Positions 10,557-18,904 of a stretch of 64,000 nucleotides of DNA are shown piece by piece. This DNA comes from Streptomyces aurantiogriseus. GTDB taxonomy: Bacteria > Actinomycetota > Actinomycetes > Streptomycetales > Streptomycetaceae. The stretch is taken from assembly GCF_014649375.1 (NCBI RefSeq), contig NZ_BMSX01000004.1, forward strand, positions 1 through 64,000. The letters run 5' to 3'. The number at the start of each line of letters is the position of its first letter. Position 1 is the stretch's first letter. A program made the translations under genes and the position numbers. The notes under the pieces are model-generated. The model ran no database searches and was not told where the DNA came from. It was given only the letters and a program-made list of their open reading frames with translations.

Positions 10557-10920
10557 GGCCAAACCTTCCTTAAAGTCCTGTGAGTCACCACAAACTACCC
10601 GGCGCGACCGACAGCCCGCCGGGGGTCCGCCGTGTCCGGCCCACAGACGTGACCTCACGCGCGATCCGCCGCGTGACCTCAGGTCCGGGCCGCCCCTACG
10701 GAAGCATCCAGTCCCGTACCGGTCGGCTTCCGGCCGACCACGATGAGGCACCTCACGAGCAGCGAGCCGATGCTCCAGGGCAGCACCTTGCGCAGGTCGC
10801 CCTCGGCAGCGTGCCGCCCGTCACCGCGGACGCGCGGACCGCCTCGGGGCGGGCACGCGCGCGTGCGGTACGGCGACCAGGGCGCCCGCGCCGGGCCAAG
10901 GCGGCGCCGATGTCGGCGAG

Positions 10921-11210
10921 TTACGCGGCGACGGAGTGGGAGGCGGCCAACTGGGCGACGGCCAAGGCGATTCCGCACACCAGGGCGGTCAGCCAGACCT
11001 CGCGCAGACCTCACCGGCCGTCCACCGGGCCGGCCAGCACGAGGGGCACGACGAGGGCCGGCAGCGGGGTCTGACGGGCCGACACCGAGGCCACGGCGAC
11101 CAGGGGCAGGCCGGCACGAGGGTCAGGGCCACCACAAGGGCGGGCGGCGAGCGGGCCCGCGAGGGGTTGCGGTTCCTGGACGTGGCAGGGCAGCCGTGCC
11201 CCCGCCACAT
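10921..11210 (-). pseudogene. Decayed integral membrane protein gene
   Basis: Hydrophobic, helix-like segments of one protein appear in three successive reading frames on the minus strand: PPALVVALTLVPA around 11110-11150, then LPLVAVASVSARQTPLPALV and VPLVLAGPVDGR around 11015-11100, then REVWLTALVCGIALAVAQLA ending at a TAA at 10921-10923. Each switch would need a single-base insertion or deletion, and the order along the DNA is that of a normal multi-helix membrane protein. It sits between the DUF3499 gene and manB, where other actinobacteria often have a small membrane gene. The remaining spacer 10557-10920 and 11211-11305 shows no intact gene. The alternative is sequencing error at several places. 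Confidence 0.5.
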
Positions 11211-11305
11211 GGAAAGCGATTTCTACAATCCCCGCCGAACGGAACCGTCGTGTCCGTGCCAACGGCGCGTCAACGGGTGTGCGTCAGCCCTCGCGACGCA
11301 GGGCT

Positions 11306-11728
11306 TCAGTTGTCCGGCGACCGCAGGACCCGCAGATGGCCGCGGCGCGCGACCTCCATCGGGTCCGCCCCCCGGCCTCCGCCGCCGGCCCCGGCTGCAC
11401 GTTCCTGCGGGCGGGCCGCTTCACGGACGGCGTTGGCAAGCGCTTCCAGATCGTCGCCACTGGGGCGCGCGGGAGCCGAACCGTCGAGGAGGCGGACGAC
11501 CTCCCAGCCACGCGGGGCGGTGAGGCGCTCGGAGTGCTCGGCGCACAGGTCATAACAGTGGGGTTCGGCGTAGGTGGCGAGCGGGCCGAGGACCGCGGTC
11601 GAGTCGGCGTAGACGTACGTCAGCGTCGCGACGGCGGGTCGGCCGCAGGCGGTTCGCGAACAGCGACGTACAGGGCTCACGACGTTGGACGGTACCGCAC
11701 TCTTGAGCGGGCCGCGACGACTCTCCAC
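11306..11728 (-). CDS. DUF3499 family protein
   Basis: A 140-residue actinobacterial protein of the DUF3499 family, function unknown. The conserved core runs from VSPVRRCSRTACGRPAVATL to AEPHCYDLCAEHSERLTAPRGW; its Cys residues (CSRTAC and HCYDLC) probably bind a metal such as zinc. The tail is low complexity. I chose GTG 11728, with GGTGGAG 7 bases before it; the frame remains open further upstream without support. In mycobacteria the equivalent gene lies beside manB and whiB2, as here. Its divergent neighbour encodes the zincin-fold protein. Confidence 0.85.
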   Translation of the reverse strand: MESRRGPLKSAVPSNVVSPVRRCSRTACGRPAVATLTYVYADSTAVLGPLATYAEPHCYDLCAEHSERLTAPRGWEVVRLLDGSAPARPSGDDLEALANAVREAARPQERAAGAGGGGRGADPMEVARRGHLRVLRSPDN

Positions 11729-12008
11729 CAGGTCACTCCACCGTGTCGTGTTGTGAAACGCCCCACAGACCACTCCAGTCATACCCCGCTGACCTGCATG
11801 AACGCCAGCCCCTGGGACAAGGAAGGCCACACGGTCCGGTCACCACACGGCACAAACACCATCAATTGCCATGAGTTCGTCGGTCTCGGAGAGATACGGA
11901 ATCGAGCCCAACCTTGGCTGGAATGGTCATCCTGCGACATGCCGTGCGGAGCGGCCGGACGGTGGCGAGGTTGCTGCGTGGGGCCGGGCGGCCGGGCGCG
12001 GCGGGGAC

Positions 12009-12014
12009 TACGCT
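12009..12014 (+). promoter_or_regulatory. Putative -10 element for a leaderless start
   Basis: TACGCT lies 6 bases before a GTG (12021) and 9 before the ATG (12024) of the zincin-like gene, with no ribosome-binding site between. The same hexamer sits 7 bases before the start at 26442. Confidence 0.5.
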
Positions 12015-12023
12015 GCAGTAGTG

Positions 12024-12473
12024 ATGGACAGCCCCGTACCGCCCCGTGCCGCAGGCCCCGGGCCCCGTCGTCGTGATCGCCACGGCCGGGGCATGCGGGG
12101 ACCGATCGCACCCCCTCAGGTGCCGTTGGCCGCGAGCCGCGCCGAGGTGTTCGCGGATCTGGTGCAGGACTCCGTGGAGCGGCTGGAGCGGCGGTGGCCG
12201 CAGCTCGCCGAGATCGACTTCCTGGTGCTGGAGGTGCCGCGGCTGGACGGGGCCGCGGGGCCGTGGAACGACGAGGCGGTGCCGCTGGGCGGGACCATGC
12301 CCGCGCGGGAGGGGCATCGGGCGCGGGTCGTCGTCTATCGGCGGCCGGTCGAGATTCGCACCAAGGGGCGCGACGAGCGGGCCGCGCTGGTCCACGAGGT
12401 TGTGGTGGAGCAGGTGGCGGAGTTGTTGGGGCTCACTCCGGAGACGGTGGATCCCCGATACGGGGAGGACTGA
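12024..12473 (+). CDS. Zincin_1 family protein lacking the catalytic motif
   Basis: A 149-residue protein of the small actinobacterial metallopeptidase family (Zincin_1, DUF1025). The framework is recognisable: ASRAEVFADLVQDSVERLER, the strand EIDFLVLEVPRLDG, and the RRPVEIRTKGRDERAALVHE region leading into the helix that normally carries HExxH followed by HFG. Aligned on the conserved Gly of that helix, this protein has EQVAELLG, so both metal His and the catalytic Glu position are replaced. If that alignment is right it cannot be an active zinc peptidase. An HE pair 10 residues earlier (LVHEVVVEQ) is not followed by a second His at the right place. It is probably translated from a leaderless mRNA. 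Confidence 0.85.
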   Translation: MDSPVPPRAAGPGPRRRDRHGRGMRGPIAPPQVPLAASRAEVFADLVQDSVERLERRWPQLAEIDFLVLEVPRLDGAAGPWNDEAVPLGGTMPAREGHRARVVVYRRPVEIRTKGRDERAALVHEVVVEQVAELLGLTPETVDPRYGED

Positions 12474-12507
12474 GGGACGCGAGGACCGAGCCGCGGGTGG
12501 GCGGTCT

Positions 12508-14019
12508 TCACCCGCTGCTTTTCTGCAGCACCGTCAGATCCTCGTCCGCCTCCGGTACCGACACCGTTCCCCTGTCGTCCGGCAGCGTCTGGATCGTGAA
12601 GGCCGGGAGGTCGTCCACCGAGGTCGTCAGGGTGCGGGAGGCGTAGACGGGGACGGGGGTGAGGGGTTCCACGGTCAGGGCGTAGGTGCCCTTCAGGCCT
12701 GTGGGGACGGGCAGTTCGACGTCCTGGGTGGTGCCGGACTTGATCGTGTACGTCTTGGAGGCCGCCGTGCCTCCCCCGGTGCCCGCCGAGGCGGTGACCT
12801 TCACCTTCGCGGTGCCTCTGGGGGCGGTCAGGGAGAGGGTGGAGCCCTTGGCGGTGTTGTCGGCGACGGACGCGCGCGTGCCGACCGGGCTCGCGGCGGG
12901 GATGAACGCCGACTCCTGCTTGTCGCCCTTGCCGCGCACGATTCGTACGGCGGCGGCGACCGGCACGGACCGGTCGGTGGGGGTCAGGACCAGCGAACCG
13001 GCCTCCCCGCGCGTGATGTCGCCCAGATCCATGGCGGTCGTCATGCCCGCCTTGACGTGCAGCGTCTCCTGCCCGGCCGGGGTGATCAGGCCGGAGGGCG
13101 AGGCGAGTTGGACTTTCAGATCCGCGTCGGCGTCTCCCGGTGTGAAGGCGACCAGGCGGACGGCCGTGGCGTCCTTGGGGATGCCGGGGAGCACCAGGCT
13201 GCCCGCCGGATCGGTGGACGGGGCCAGCCAGTCCCCGCCGAGCTTGTCGTCCAGGGCCTGTGCGGCCGCCCCGACACGGCCGCTGCGGACGTTGACGTGG
13301 ACGGTGAGGTCGTCCTGCTTCTCGTCGGTGAGCGTGGACAGCAGGATCGGCTCGCTGGAGTGCGGCGGGACGGTGATGTCCTCGCCGACCGTGGTCGCCA
13401 CGGCGCCGTCCTTGCCGTAGAGCTCGATGTCGGCGACGGCGGCGGAGTCGTCCGGGTTGGTGAGATGGACGTAGTCCGTGCGGTCGGCCGCCGTGCTGAC
13501 GCCGGGGAACCAGAACTCCGTGTCCGGTGAGGTGCAGGTGACGCCGAGCAGGCCGCGGCCGGTGCCGGCGGCGACCTGGGTGGTCTCCTGGACCGTCCAG
13601 CCGGGCGCGAACTTCCCCTCGGCGGTGCCCACGAGCGCGGGCGCGTCGCCGCCGGAGGTGTCGCCGGTGACGGGCGTACCGGGTGCCTTGGGGGTGAGGA
13701 CGGGCTTGGCCGCCGTCTTCTTCTTACCGTCCGCGGCGCTCCCGGCCGCGGCCGACTCCGCGGGGGCGGACTGGAGTTCGGCCGTGCCGTCGCTTCCCGT
13801 GCCCTTGGTGACGGGCGTGAACGACGTGTACGTCGTCTCGGCGATATCGGAGCTGCTGGGCGCCGGGCAGAGCAGGCTGGTGCGCTCCACGGGCAGGACG
13901 GCGGCCGCCTTGGCGGTGTCCGCGCCGGGGGCGGCCGCCGGCTCGGTGAGCGTGGCGAAGCCGGTGACGGCGGCGAGCGCGGCCGTGCCGGCGATCAGGG
14001 ACAGGGTGGTGCGCTTCAC
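12508..14019 (-). CDS. Secreted DUF5719 family protein
   Basis: A 503-residue exported protein starting at GTG 14019, which overlaps the stop of the glycosyltransferase gene as GTGA, so the two are translationally coupled. Residues 1-30 (VKRTTLSLIAGTAALAAVTG and on) form a signal peptide or anchor. A Lys/Ala/Pro-rich linker (~80-120) precedes beta-sandwich domains assigned to DUF5719 in actinobacteria, with strands such as TEFWFPGVSTAADRTDYVHL and SLVLPGIPKDATAVRLVAF. Function is unknown; its fixed place after a large glycosyltransferase implies a role in an envelope polysaccharide, perhaps as its extracytoplasmic partner. Confidence 0.85.
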   Translation of the reverse strand: MKRTTLSLIAGTAALAAVTGFATLTEPAAAPGADTAKAAAVLPVERTSLLCPAPSSSDIAETTYTSFTPVTKGTGSDGTAELQSAPAESAAAGSAADGKKKTAAKPVLTPKAPGTPVTGDTSGGDAPALVGTAEGKFAPGWTVQETTQVAAGTGRGLLGVTCTSPDTEFWFPGVSTAADRTDYVHLTNPDDSAAVADIELYGKDGAVATTVGEDITVPPHSSEPILLSTLTDEKQDDLTVHVNVRSGRVGAAAQALDDKLGGDWLAPSTDPAGSLVLPGIPKDATAVRLVAFTPGDADADLKVQLASPSGLITPAGQETLHVKAGMTTAMDLGDITRGEAGSLVLTPTDRSVPVAAAVRIVRGKGDKQESAFIPAASPVGTRASVADNTAKGSTLSLTAPRGTAKVKVTASAGTGGGTAASKTYTIKSGTTQDVELPVPTGLKGTYALTVEPLTPVPVYASRTLTTSVDDLPAFTIQTLPDDRGTVSVPEADEDLTVLQKSSG

Positions 14020-17000
14020 TGCTGGCTCCCGTCGGGGCGCTCGCTGCCGGTGCCGTGGGGGTGCTGGGGGTCCGGGTCGTAGCCGGGGTCGTAGCCGCCG
14101 TGGCCGTAGGACGACGGGTCGTATCCCTGCTGGTAGGCCTGGTCGTAGGCGGCCGCGGCCTCGGGCCTGCCCTCGTAGGCGTACGGGTCGTACTGGCCGG
14201 CCTGGTAGGGGTCGTAGGCCGCCTGGTCGTAGGTGCCCGCCGGGTACTGCTGCTGGGCGCCCTGATACTGCTCGTTGCCGTAGCCGCCGTACTCGGTGCC
14301 CGCGTGGCTCGGCGTGTCCCTCCCCCAGGCTCGAACGTCCTCGCCCGGGGGCACCCCCATGCCGTAGGACTGCTGCTGAGGCACCGCGACCGGGGTCTCC
14401 TCCTGCGCGGGAGACGGGAGTTCCTCGTCCAAGGCGGGTTCCTCGGACTCGGCCTGGGCGCGCAGACGGCGGGCGCGGCGGCCCTCGCCGGCGGTGGCCT
14501 GGGCGGGCAGGGGCTGCTCCTCGGGGAGGTCGTCGTCGACGTCGCGGCGGCGGCCGGGGAGGGCGAGGACGACGAGGACGAGGGCGAGGAAGCCCTGCGC
14601 CCACAGCCAGGCGGTGTGGGTGAACGGGTCGTCGTAGGTGACGTCCAGCGTTCCGCCAGAGGCGGGGAGTTCGAAGCCCTGGGCCCAGCCGTCGACGGTG
14701 GTGGGGGTGAGCGGCTTGCCGTCCAGGGTGGCCGTCCAGCCGTCTGCGGCGGCGTCGGCCAGGCGCAGGATCCGGCCGTCGGAGCCGTCGGGGACGGTGG
14801 TGTGGATGTCGACGGGGCCCGCGGCGACCGCTGTGGCGGTGCCCTTGCCGGACTCGGTGACGATGGCCGCGCGGGAGACCTCCTGGTTGACCCGCCACAG
14901 GGCACTGCCGTCCTGCTGGCTGAGCCGCTTCAGGCCGGGCGTGGCGTCCAGGACGCGGGTGACCTCGCGGGGAGCGCCCTTGTGCACGAGGACGTAGCGC
15001 ACGGCGAACTTGCCGAGCTGGTCGCTCTGGTCGCCGCCGGAGCCGGCGACGAGGTGGGCGACGACCTTGTCGAGGGTGGCGTTCTCGCCGTCGGCCGCGG
15101 CGAGTTCGGCGTCGCCGAGGCGGGCGCCGGAGCCGCGGACCAGCATGTAGCCGACGTGGGCGGCGGAGTCGCTGTCGAGGACGAGGGTGCGTGCCTGGTC
15201 GCGGTTGCCGGCGTCCTCGGCGACGAACGCCGGCACCTGGACGGGGTCGCGGCGCTCCAGCGGGCCGTCGGCCCCGCCGAGCATCCAGCCGACGGCGACG
15301 AGCAGCGGGCCCGCGGCCGACGCGAAGGCGATGAGGGCGGCGACCGGCTGGCGCCAGCCGAAGCTCTGCTCGGCGACACGCGCGCGTGCGCCGTCGGCGC
15401 CGAGGACGGCGGCGGCGAGCAGGGCGATGCCGTAGACGAGGGTGGCGGGGCCGGCCCAGGCGGAGCTGTTGGACAGGACGGCGAAGACGAGGCCCACCAG
15501 GGCGACCGCCCAGGCCGTCCAGATACCGGACTGGCGCTCGGAGCGCAGCAGGGCGGCGAGCGCTGCCAGCACGATACCGATGAGCATCAGTCCGTCGACC
15601 GTGCCGGGTCCGCCGGGACTGGCGCCGAGCAGGTCGAGCGCGGAGGCCGCCGAGGGGCCGTACTCCAGGCCGGCCTCGGTGAAGAAGCCGAACGGCAGCA
15701 GCGACAGCGACCAGGGCGCGAGAAGCAGCAGGGGCGTGCCGAGCTGGGCCAGGAGGCGCGGGCCGTAGGCGAGGACGTCGGTGCGGCGCACGGCCAGGAC
15801 GGCGAGGCCGAGGACCAGGGCGATGGGCCAGACGATCGGCGTGAACGCGGTGGTGATCGTCAGCAGCAGCGCGTACGCCCAGGTGGCCCGCCAGCTGCCG
15901 CGCGCCCCCGAGGAGTTGGCCAGGCCGCTCGCGGCGATGCCCGCGCGCGCGATGAGCGGCAGCAGGACGGCCAGGACGGCGGTGCCGATACGGCCGCCGG
16001 CGAGGGCGCCGGTGGCGGCGGGCAGGAAGGCGTAGACGACGGCGCCCCACGCGCGCAGGAGACGGGAGGCGACCAGTGGGCGGGAGGCGAAGTAGGCGGT
16101 GAAGCCGGCCAGCGGCACCGAGCAGACGAGCAGGACGGTGACGGCGAGGCCGGTCGAGCCGAACAGCAGGGAGGCCAGCAGCGCGACGATCGCGAGGTAG
16201 GGAGGCGCGGACGGGGTGCCGCCGGCGCCCACCGGGTGCCAGGCGTCCAGATAGCGCGACCACAGCTCGGAGGCGTCGGCCGGTGCGGGCAGCAGGGCGC
16301 CGCCCGCGAGCGCGCCGCCGCCCAGGAGGTTGCGGCAGGCGATGAGGGAGACGAGCAGCAGGACCAGGAAGAGCACCGGGCCGGGCTTGCGGGCGATGCG
16401 CTTGAGGCGGGCGAACTGCTCGATCTCCAGGAAGTCGGCGTCGTCGCCGCCGGGACCGGACTCGATGGCGCCGCCGTGCCGCCCCGCGCCGGTGGTGGTC
16501 TCGGCGTCGGAGGCGCCGAAGAAGTCGCCGGCGACCTGCTCGACGGTGGCCCGCACGGTCGCGCCGGGCGGCGGGAACAGCGCCCGCAGCTCATCCTTGT
16601 CGACCTGTGGGCGGCCGCGCCTGCGCCGGCCGGCGATGATCTTCTCGGGCCGCAGCAGCGTGCCCAGCAGACCGCGGATCTCGTCGACGGCCTGTCCGGG
16701 CACCTTGCCGACGAGGTAGGCGACGGTCCGCAGCAGCGTGCCGAGGACCACGCGGACGAGGATCCAGGGCAGCAGGGCCGTACGGCTGTTGACGAGGAGG
16801 GTGTAGACGGCGCCGGCCTTGTCGACCTTGTGGGGGGAGGCCGTGGTGCGGCCCGCGCAGTCGACCGTGCGCCGCTCGCGGGAGGCGGCCTCGGCGTGTC
16901 GTACGACGGCGTCGGGGGCGACGAGGACGCGGTGGCCGGCGGCGTGCGCGCGCCAGCACAGGTCGACGTCGTCACGCATGAGGGGGAGGCGGCGGTCGAA

Positions 17001-17723
17001 ACCGCCGAGTTCCTCGAAGACGTCACGGCGGATGAGCATGCCGGCGGTGGACACGGACAGCACGGGACGGACGTGGTCGTGCTGACCCTGGTCCTGTTCG
17101 CGGCGGTCCAGGCCGGTCCAGCGGCGGCCGGAGTGGGCGATGGTGACGCCGACCTCGAGGAGCTGGCGGCGGTCGTACCAGCCGCGGAGCTTGGGGCCGA
17201 CGACGGCCACGTCGTCGCGGCCCAGTTCGAGTTCGTTGTCCACGACGCGCAGCAGTTCGGCCAGGGCGTCGGGTTCGGGGGCGCAGTCGTCGTGCAGCAG
17301 CCACAGCCACTGGATCGGTTCGCCGTACGGGAGGTCCGGCAGGTCGTAGGCGTCGTCGCGCCAGGTGCGCGTGACGGGGTCCCAGCCGCTGGGGCGCTTC
17401 AGGTACGGCAGTTCCTCGGGCGTGAGGACGGGGGCCGTGCGGTTGGCCTCCTCGACGGCCTGGCCGAATCCGGTGCGCCGGGCGAGGTGCAGGACGCGGT
17501 CGGCGCCCAGGGCGTCGGCGACCAGCTGGGCGGAGTCGTCCGCGCTGCCGGTGTCGGCGGCCATGGCGGACTGGACGGGTCGCTCCTGGCCGAGCAGCCC
17601 GGCGAGCGCGTCGGGCAGCCAGCGGGCACCGTCGTGGGAGACGAGGACCGCGGTCACCACATGGCGCGGGAACTCAGGTGTGGCAGCGTCGTGTTGGGCT
17701 GCCGTGTGGCTGTGCACGGACAT
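14016..17723 (-). CDS. Large membrane glycosyltransferase, family 2
   Basis: A 1235-residue protein. Residues ~20-300 are a GT-A family 2 domain: HVVTAVLVSHDGARWLPDAL, then the nucleotide/metal site WLLHDDCAPEPDALAELL, and the acceptor region LMRDDVDLCWRAHAAGHRVL. Two helices follow near 330-360, then from about 455 a polytopic region of some 11-13 helices and an extracytoplasmic beta-rich portion (~830-1040). After a last helix (WLWAQGFLALVLVVLALPGRR) comes a cytoplasmic tail; residues 1114-1235 are extremely rich in Tyr, Gly, Gln, Asp and Pro (17 Tyr in 122). It is the first gene of a two-gene unit with the DUF5719 protein and lies downstream of whiB. The sugar donor and acceptor are unknown; a lipid-linked acceptor is likely. 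Confidence 0.9.
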   Translation of the reverse strand: MSVHSHTAAQHDAATPEFPRHVVTAVLVSHDGARWLPDALAGLLGQERPVQSAMAADTGSADDSAQLVADALGADRVLHLARRTGFGQAVEEANRTAPVLTPEELPYLKRPSGWDPVTRTWRDDAYDLPDLPYGEPIQWLWLLHDDCAPEPDALAELLRVVDNELELGRDDVAVVGPKLRGWYDRRQLLEVGVTIAHSGRRWTGLDRREQDQGQHDHVRPVLSVSTAGMLIRRDVFEELGGFDRRLPLMRDDVDLCWRAHAAGHRVLVAPDAVVRHAEAASRERRTVDCAGRTTASPHKVDKAGAVYTLLVNSRTALLPWILVRVVLGTLLRTVAYLVGKVPGQAVDEIRGLLGTLLRPEKIIAGRRRRGRPQVDKDELRALFPPPGATVRATVEQVAGDFFGASDAETTTGAGRHGGAIESGPGGDDADFLEIEQFARLKRIARKPGPVLFLVLLLVSLIACRNLLGGGALAGGALLPAPADASELWSRYLDAWHPVGAGGTPSAPPYLAIVALLASLLFGSTGLAVTVLLVCSVPLAGFTAYFASRPLVASRLLRAWGAVVYAFLPAATGALAGGRIGTAVLAVLLPLIARAGIAASGLANSSGARGSWRATWAYALLLTITTAFTPIVWPIALVLGLAVLAVRRTDVLAYGPRLLAQLGTPLLLLAPWSLSLLPFGFFTEAGLEYGPSAASALDLLGASPGGPGTVDGLMLIGIVLAALAALLRSERQSGIWTAWAVALVGLVFAVLSNSSAWAGPATLVYGIALLAAAVLGADGARARVAEQSFGWRQPVAALIAFASAAGPLLVAVGWMLGGADGPLERRDPVQVPAFVAEDAGNRDQARTLVLDSDSAAHVGYMLVRGSGARLGDAELAAADGENATLDKVVAHLVAGSGGDQSDQLGKFAVRYVLVHKGAPREVTRVLDATPGLKRLSQQDGSALWRVNQEVSRAAIVTESGKGTATAVAAGPVDIHTTVPDGSDGRILRLADAAADGWTATLDGKPLTPTTVDGWAQGFELPASGGTLDVTYDDPFTHTAWLWAQGFLALVLVVLALPGRRRDVDDDLPEEQPLPAQATAGEGRRARRLRAQAESEEPALDEELPSPAQEETPVAVPQQQSYGMGVPPGEDVRAWGRDTPSHAGTEYGGYGNEQYQGAQQQYPAGTYDQAAYDPYQAGQYDPYAYEGRPEAAAAYDQAYQQGYDPSSYGHGGYDPGYDPDPQHPHGTGSERPDGSQQ
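14316..14360. repeat. In-frame GC-rich mini-element in the glycosyltransferase tail
   Basis: The segment containing CTCCCCCAGGCTCGAACG and CCTCGCCCGGGGGCACCCCC resembles a short imperfect palindrome that recurs in Streptomyces genomes. Here it is read in frame as GVPPGEDVRAWGRDTPSHAG and interrupts the Tyr-rich tail. This is recalled from general experience of such genomes, not measured. Confidence 0.45.
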
Positions 17724-17923
17724 CGAGGTACGGGCCCCGGTTCGATGGACTGCGGTGGACGCCTGCGCCGTGTGGGGGCGGCGGGGCGTCTCGGACGAGC
17801 GACCACACTATCGGCTGGGCATGACGGCGGCCCGCCGCCTGTGGACAACCCCACCTGCGACGGGCCGCGCGCACCGTCCTGCGGATGTGTACGGGCGATG
17901 TCCGGCCGTACCTGCGCGGCCGC

Positions 17924-18187
17924 TCAGACGGCGGCCTTCTTCAGCCGGCGGCGCTCCCGTTCGGACAGGCCGCCCCAGATACCGAAGCGTTCGTCGTTGG
18001 CGAGGGCGTACTCGAGGCACTCGGAGCGGACCTCGCAGGCGAGGCAGACCTTCTTGGCCTCGCGGGTGGAGCCGCCCTTCTCGGGGAAGAAGGACTCGGG
18101 GTCGGTCTGGGCGCACAGTGCGCGCTCCTGCCAGCCGAGTTCCTCACCCGCGTCGTCGACCAGCAGTTGCTGCACCAGCTCGGTCAT
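17924..18187 (-). CDS. whiB: WhiB developmental transcription factor
   Basis: An 87-residue iron-sulfur protein of the Wbl family, essentially the length and sequence I know for Streptomyces WhiB, required with WhiA for sporulation septation in aerial hyphae. Four Cys residues (25, 48, 51, 57, the last three as CxxCxxxxxC) hold a [4Fe-4S] cluster. GIWGG (69-73) is the turn that contacts sigma-A region 4, and the basic tail RERRRLKKAAV binds DNA. The gene is oriented towards the glycosyltransferase and diverges from the cysteine dioxygenase unit. A good principal-sigma-type promoter lies about 80-105 bases upstream, and a GACAC WhiA core sequence lies near its start point. Confidence 0.97.
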   Translation of the reverse strand: MTELVQQLLVDDAGEELGWQERALCAQTDPESFFPEKGGSTREAKKVCLACEVRSECLEYALANDERFGIWGGLSERERRRLKKAAV

Positions 18188-18264
18188 GTGCGCCCCTCGC
18201 TCTGTCTTTTTCGCAGTCCCCGTGACGTGGCCGTTACCGTTTTCGGCTGAACGACACGAGTGAA

Positions 18265-18294
18265 ATTACAAGTGTGCTGCTCCGGGCGAGTCAA
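18265..18294 (-). promoter_or_regulatory. whiB promoter
   Basis: On the minus strand TTGACT (18294-18289) and TGTAAT (18270-18265) are separated by 18 bases, predicting a start near 18258 and an untranslated leader of about 70 bases. GACAC at 18253-18257 (plus strand) at the predicted start point matches the core recognised by WhiA, which is known to work with WhiB, but a five-base match is weak evidence. Confidence 0.65.
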
Positions 18295-18622
18295 GCCGAG
18301 ATCTGCTATTGGGCCCCTTATTCACTCTGCGGAACCAAGGCCGCGCGGTAAGTGTTCAAATCACCATAAACCTTGGCAAGCAGATGAGGCCCCGACGGGC
18401 CACCGGCCCCGCACAGCGCCTGTACGGGGAAGGACGCCCAGGGGTTCGATCCCGTTCCGACACGCGTGCGGAAACGAACCGGATCACAGTCGGATCACGG
18501 GATCGCAACGAGGCTTGCGCGCCCGGCATGTGCGCCATGTGTCCCGGTGAGGGCCTGCACAAACCTTTCACCTGAGAGATGACCCTGATGAGGTGAAGCG
18601 GTCCCACATAGCGGCCGTCGAG
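18295..18622. other. Divergent regulatory spacer between whiB and the cysteine dioxygenase unit
   Basis: This stretch is less GC-rich than its surroundings around 18300-18375, as expected of a promoter region upstream of a developmental gene. I find no open frame with Streptomyces codon use and no RNA gene. Confidence 0.5.
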
Positions 18623-18652
18623 TTGACACCGGAGGTGTAAACCGGTGTCCTT
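18623..18652 (+). promoter_or_regulatory. Promoter and inverted repeat of the Cys-rich leader peptide
   Basis: A consensus TTGACA (18623-18628) is followed after 17 bases by TGTCCT (18646-18651), a weak -10 placed 7 bases before the leader ATG at 18659, which fits a leaderless transcript. A perfect 8-base inverted repeat, GACACCGG (18625-18632) and CCGGTGTC (18642-18649), overlaps both elements. It could be an operator. A shorter hairpin ACACC-gga-GGTGT can form with the same left arm, so if the region is transcribed the two stems exclude each other. Confidence 0.6.
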
Positions 18653-18658
18653 GTGGGC

Positions 18659-18754
18659 ATGCTCGCGAACTTGGCGCTCACCTCGACCCGCACTGCCGGG
18701 TCCCCCGGTGCTGCCCGCGCTCGCTGTAGCTGTTGTTGCTGTTCCAGCTGTTGA
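18659..18754 (+). CDS. Cysteine-rich leader peptide upstream of cysteine dioxygenase
   Basis: A 31-codon open frame starts at ATG 18659 with no ribosome site and ends at TGA 18752-18754. Its last nine codons read C-S-C-C-C-C-S-S-C: six Cys, five of them TGT, a rare codon in Streptomyces, where TGC dominates. The first 22 codons are ordinary (Ala, Leu, Thr, Arg). A TTGACA box is positioned so that transcription would begin at or next to the ATG. The stop lies 150 bases before the cysteine dioxygenase start. Mycobacteria use leaderless poly-Cys small ORFs as cysteine-sensing attenuators of sulfur genes; this frame has the same design but stands before a cysteine-degrading enzyme. Translation is predicted, not shown. 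Confidence 0.7.
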   Translation: MLANLALTSTRTAGSPGAARARCSCCCCSSC

Positions 18755-18809
18755 GCCCGACGCGTTCCAGCTGATCCTGAGTCCCTGTGACTCGGCTGCT
18801 TGTTCCCAC

Positions 18810-18848
18810 GCCCGGACCCGGGCACCCCTCTCGCCCGTGACCCGGGCG
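18810..18848 (+). promoter_or_regulatory. Two hairpins between leader peptide and cysteine dioxygenase
   Basis: GCCCG-gacc-CGGGC (18810-18823) and CGCCCG-tgacc-CGGGCG (18832-18848) can each fold alone. Their arms are similar enough to pair across (for example the first GCCCG with the last CGGGC), so alternative structures are possible in the 150-base interval that follows the leader stop codon. The dioxygenase ribosome site (GAGGA, 18886-18890) follows 37 bases later. Confidence 0.5.
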
Positions 18849-18904
18849 GACGGTACGCGACACCCAGCCCCCACTCTTCTCCGCCGAGGAACCACCGCAC
18901 CCCT

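Noticed and set aside
10743..12076. Plus-strand frames of 195-270 codons opposite DUF3499 and the spacer.
   Set aside because: They lack conserved content and ribosome sites, and the minus-strand reading explains the region.
14055..18263. A 1402-codon plus-strand open frame opposite the glycosyltransferase.
   Set aside because: It has no recognisable domain, an odd composition (Asp/Gly/Ala) and runs antisense to a clear glycosyltransferase gene and whiB.
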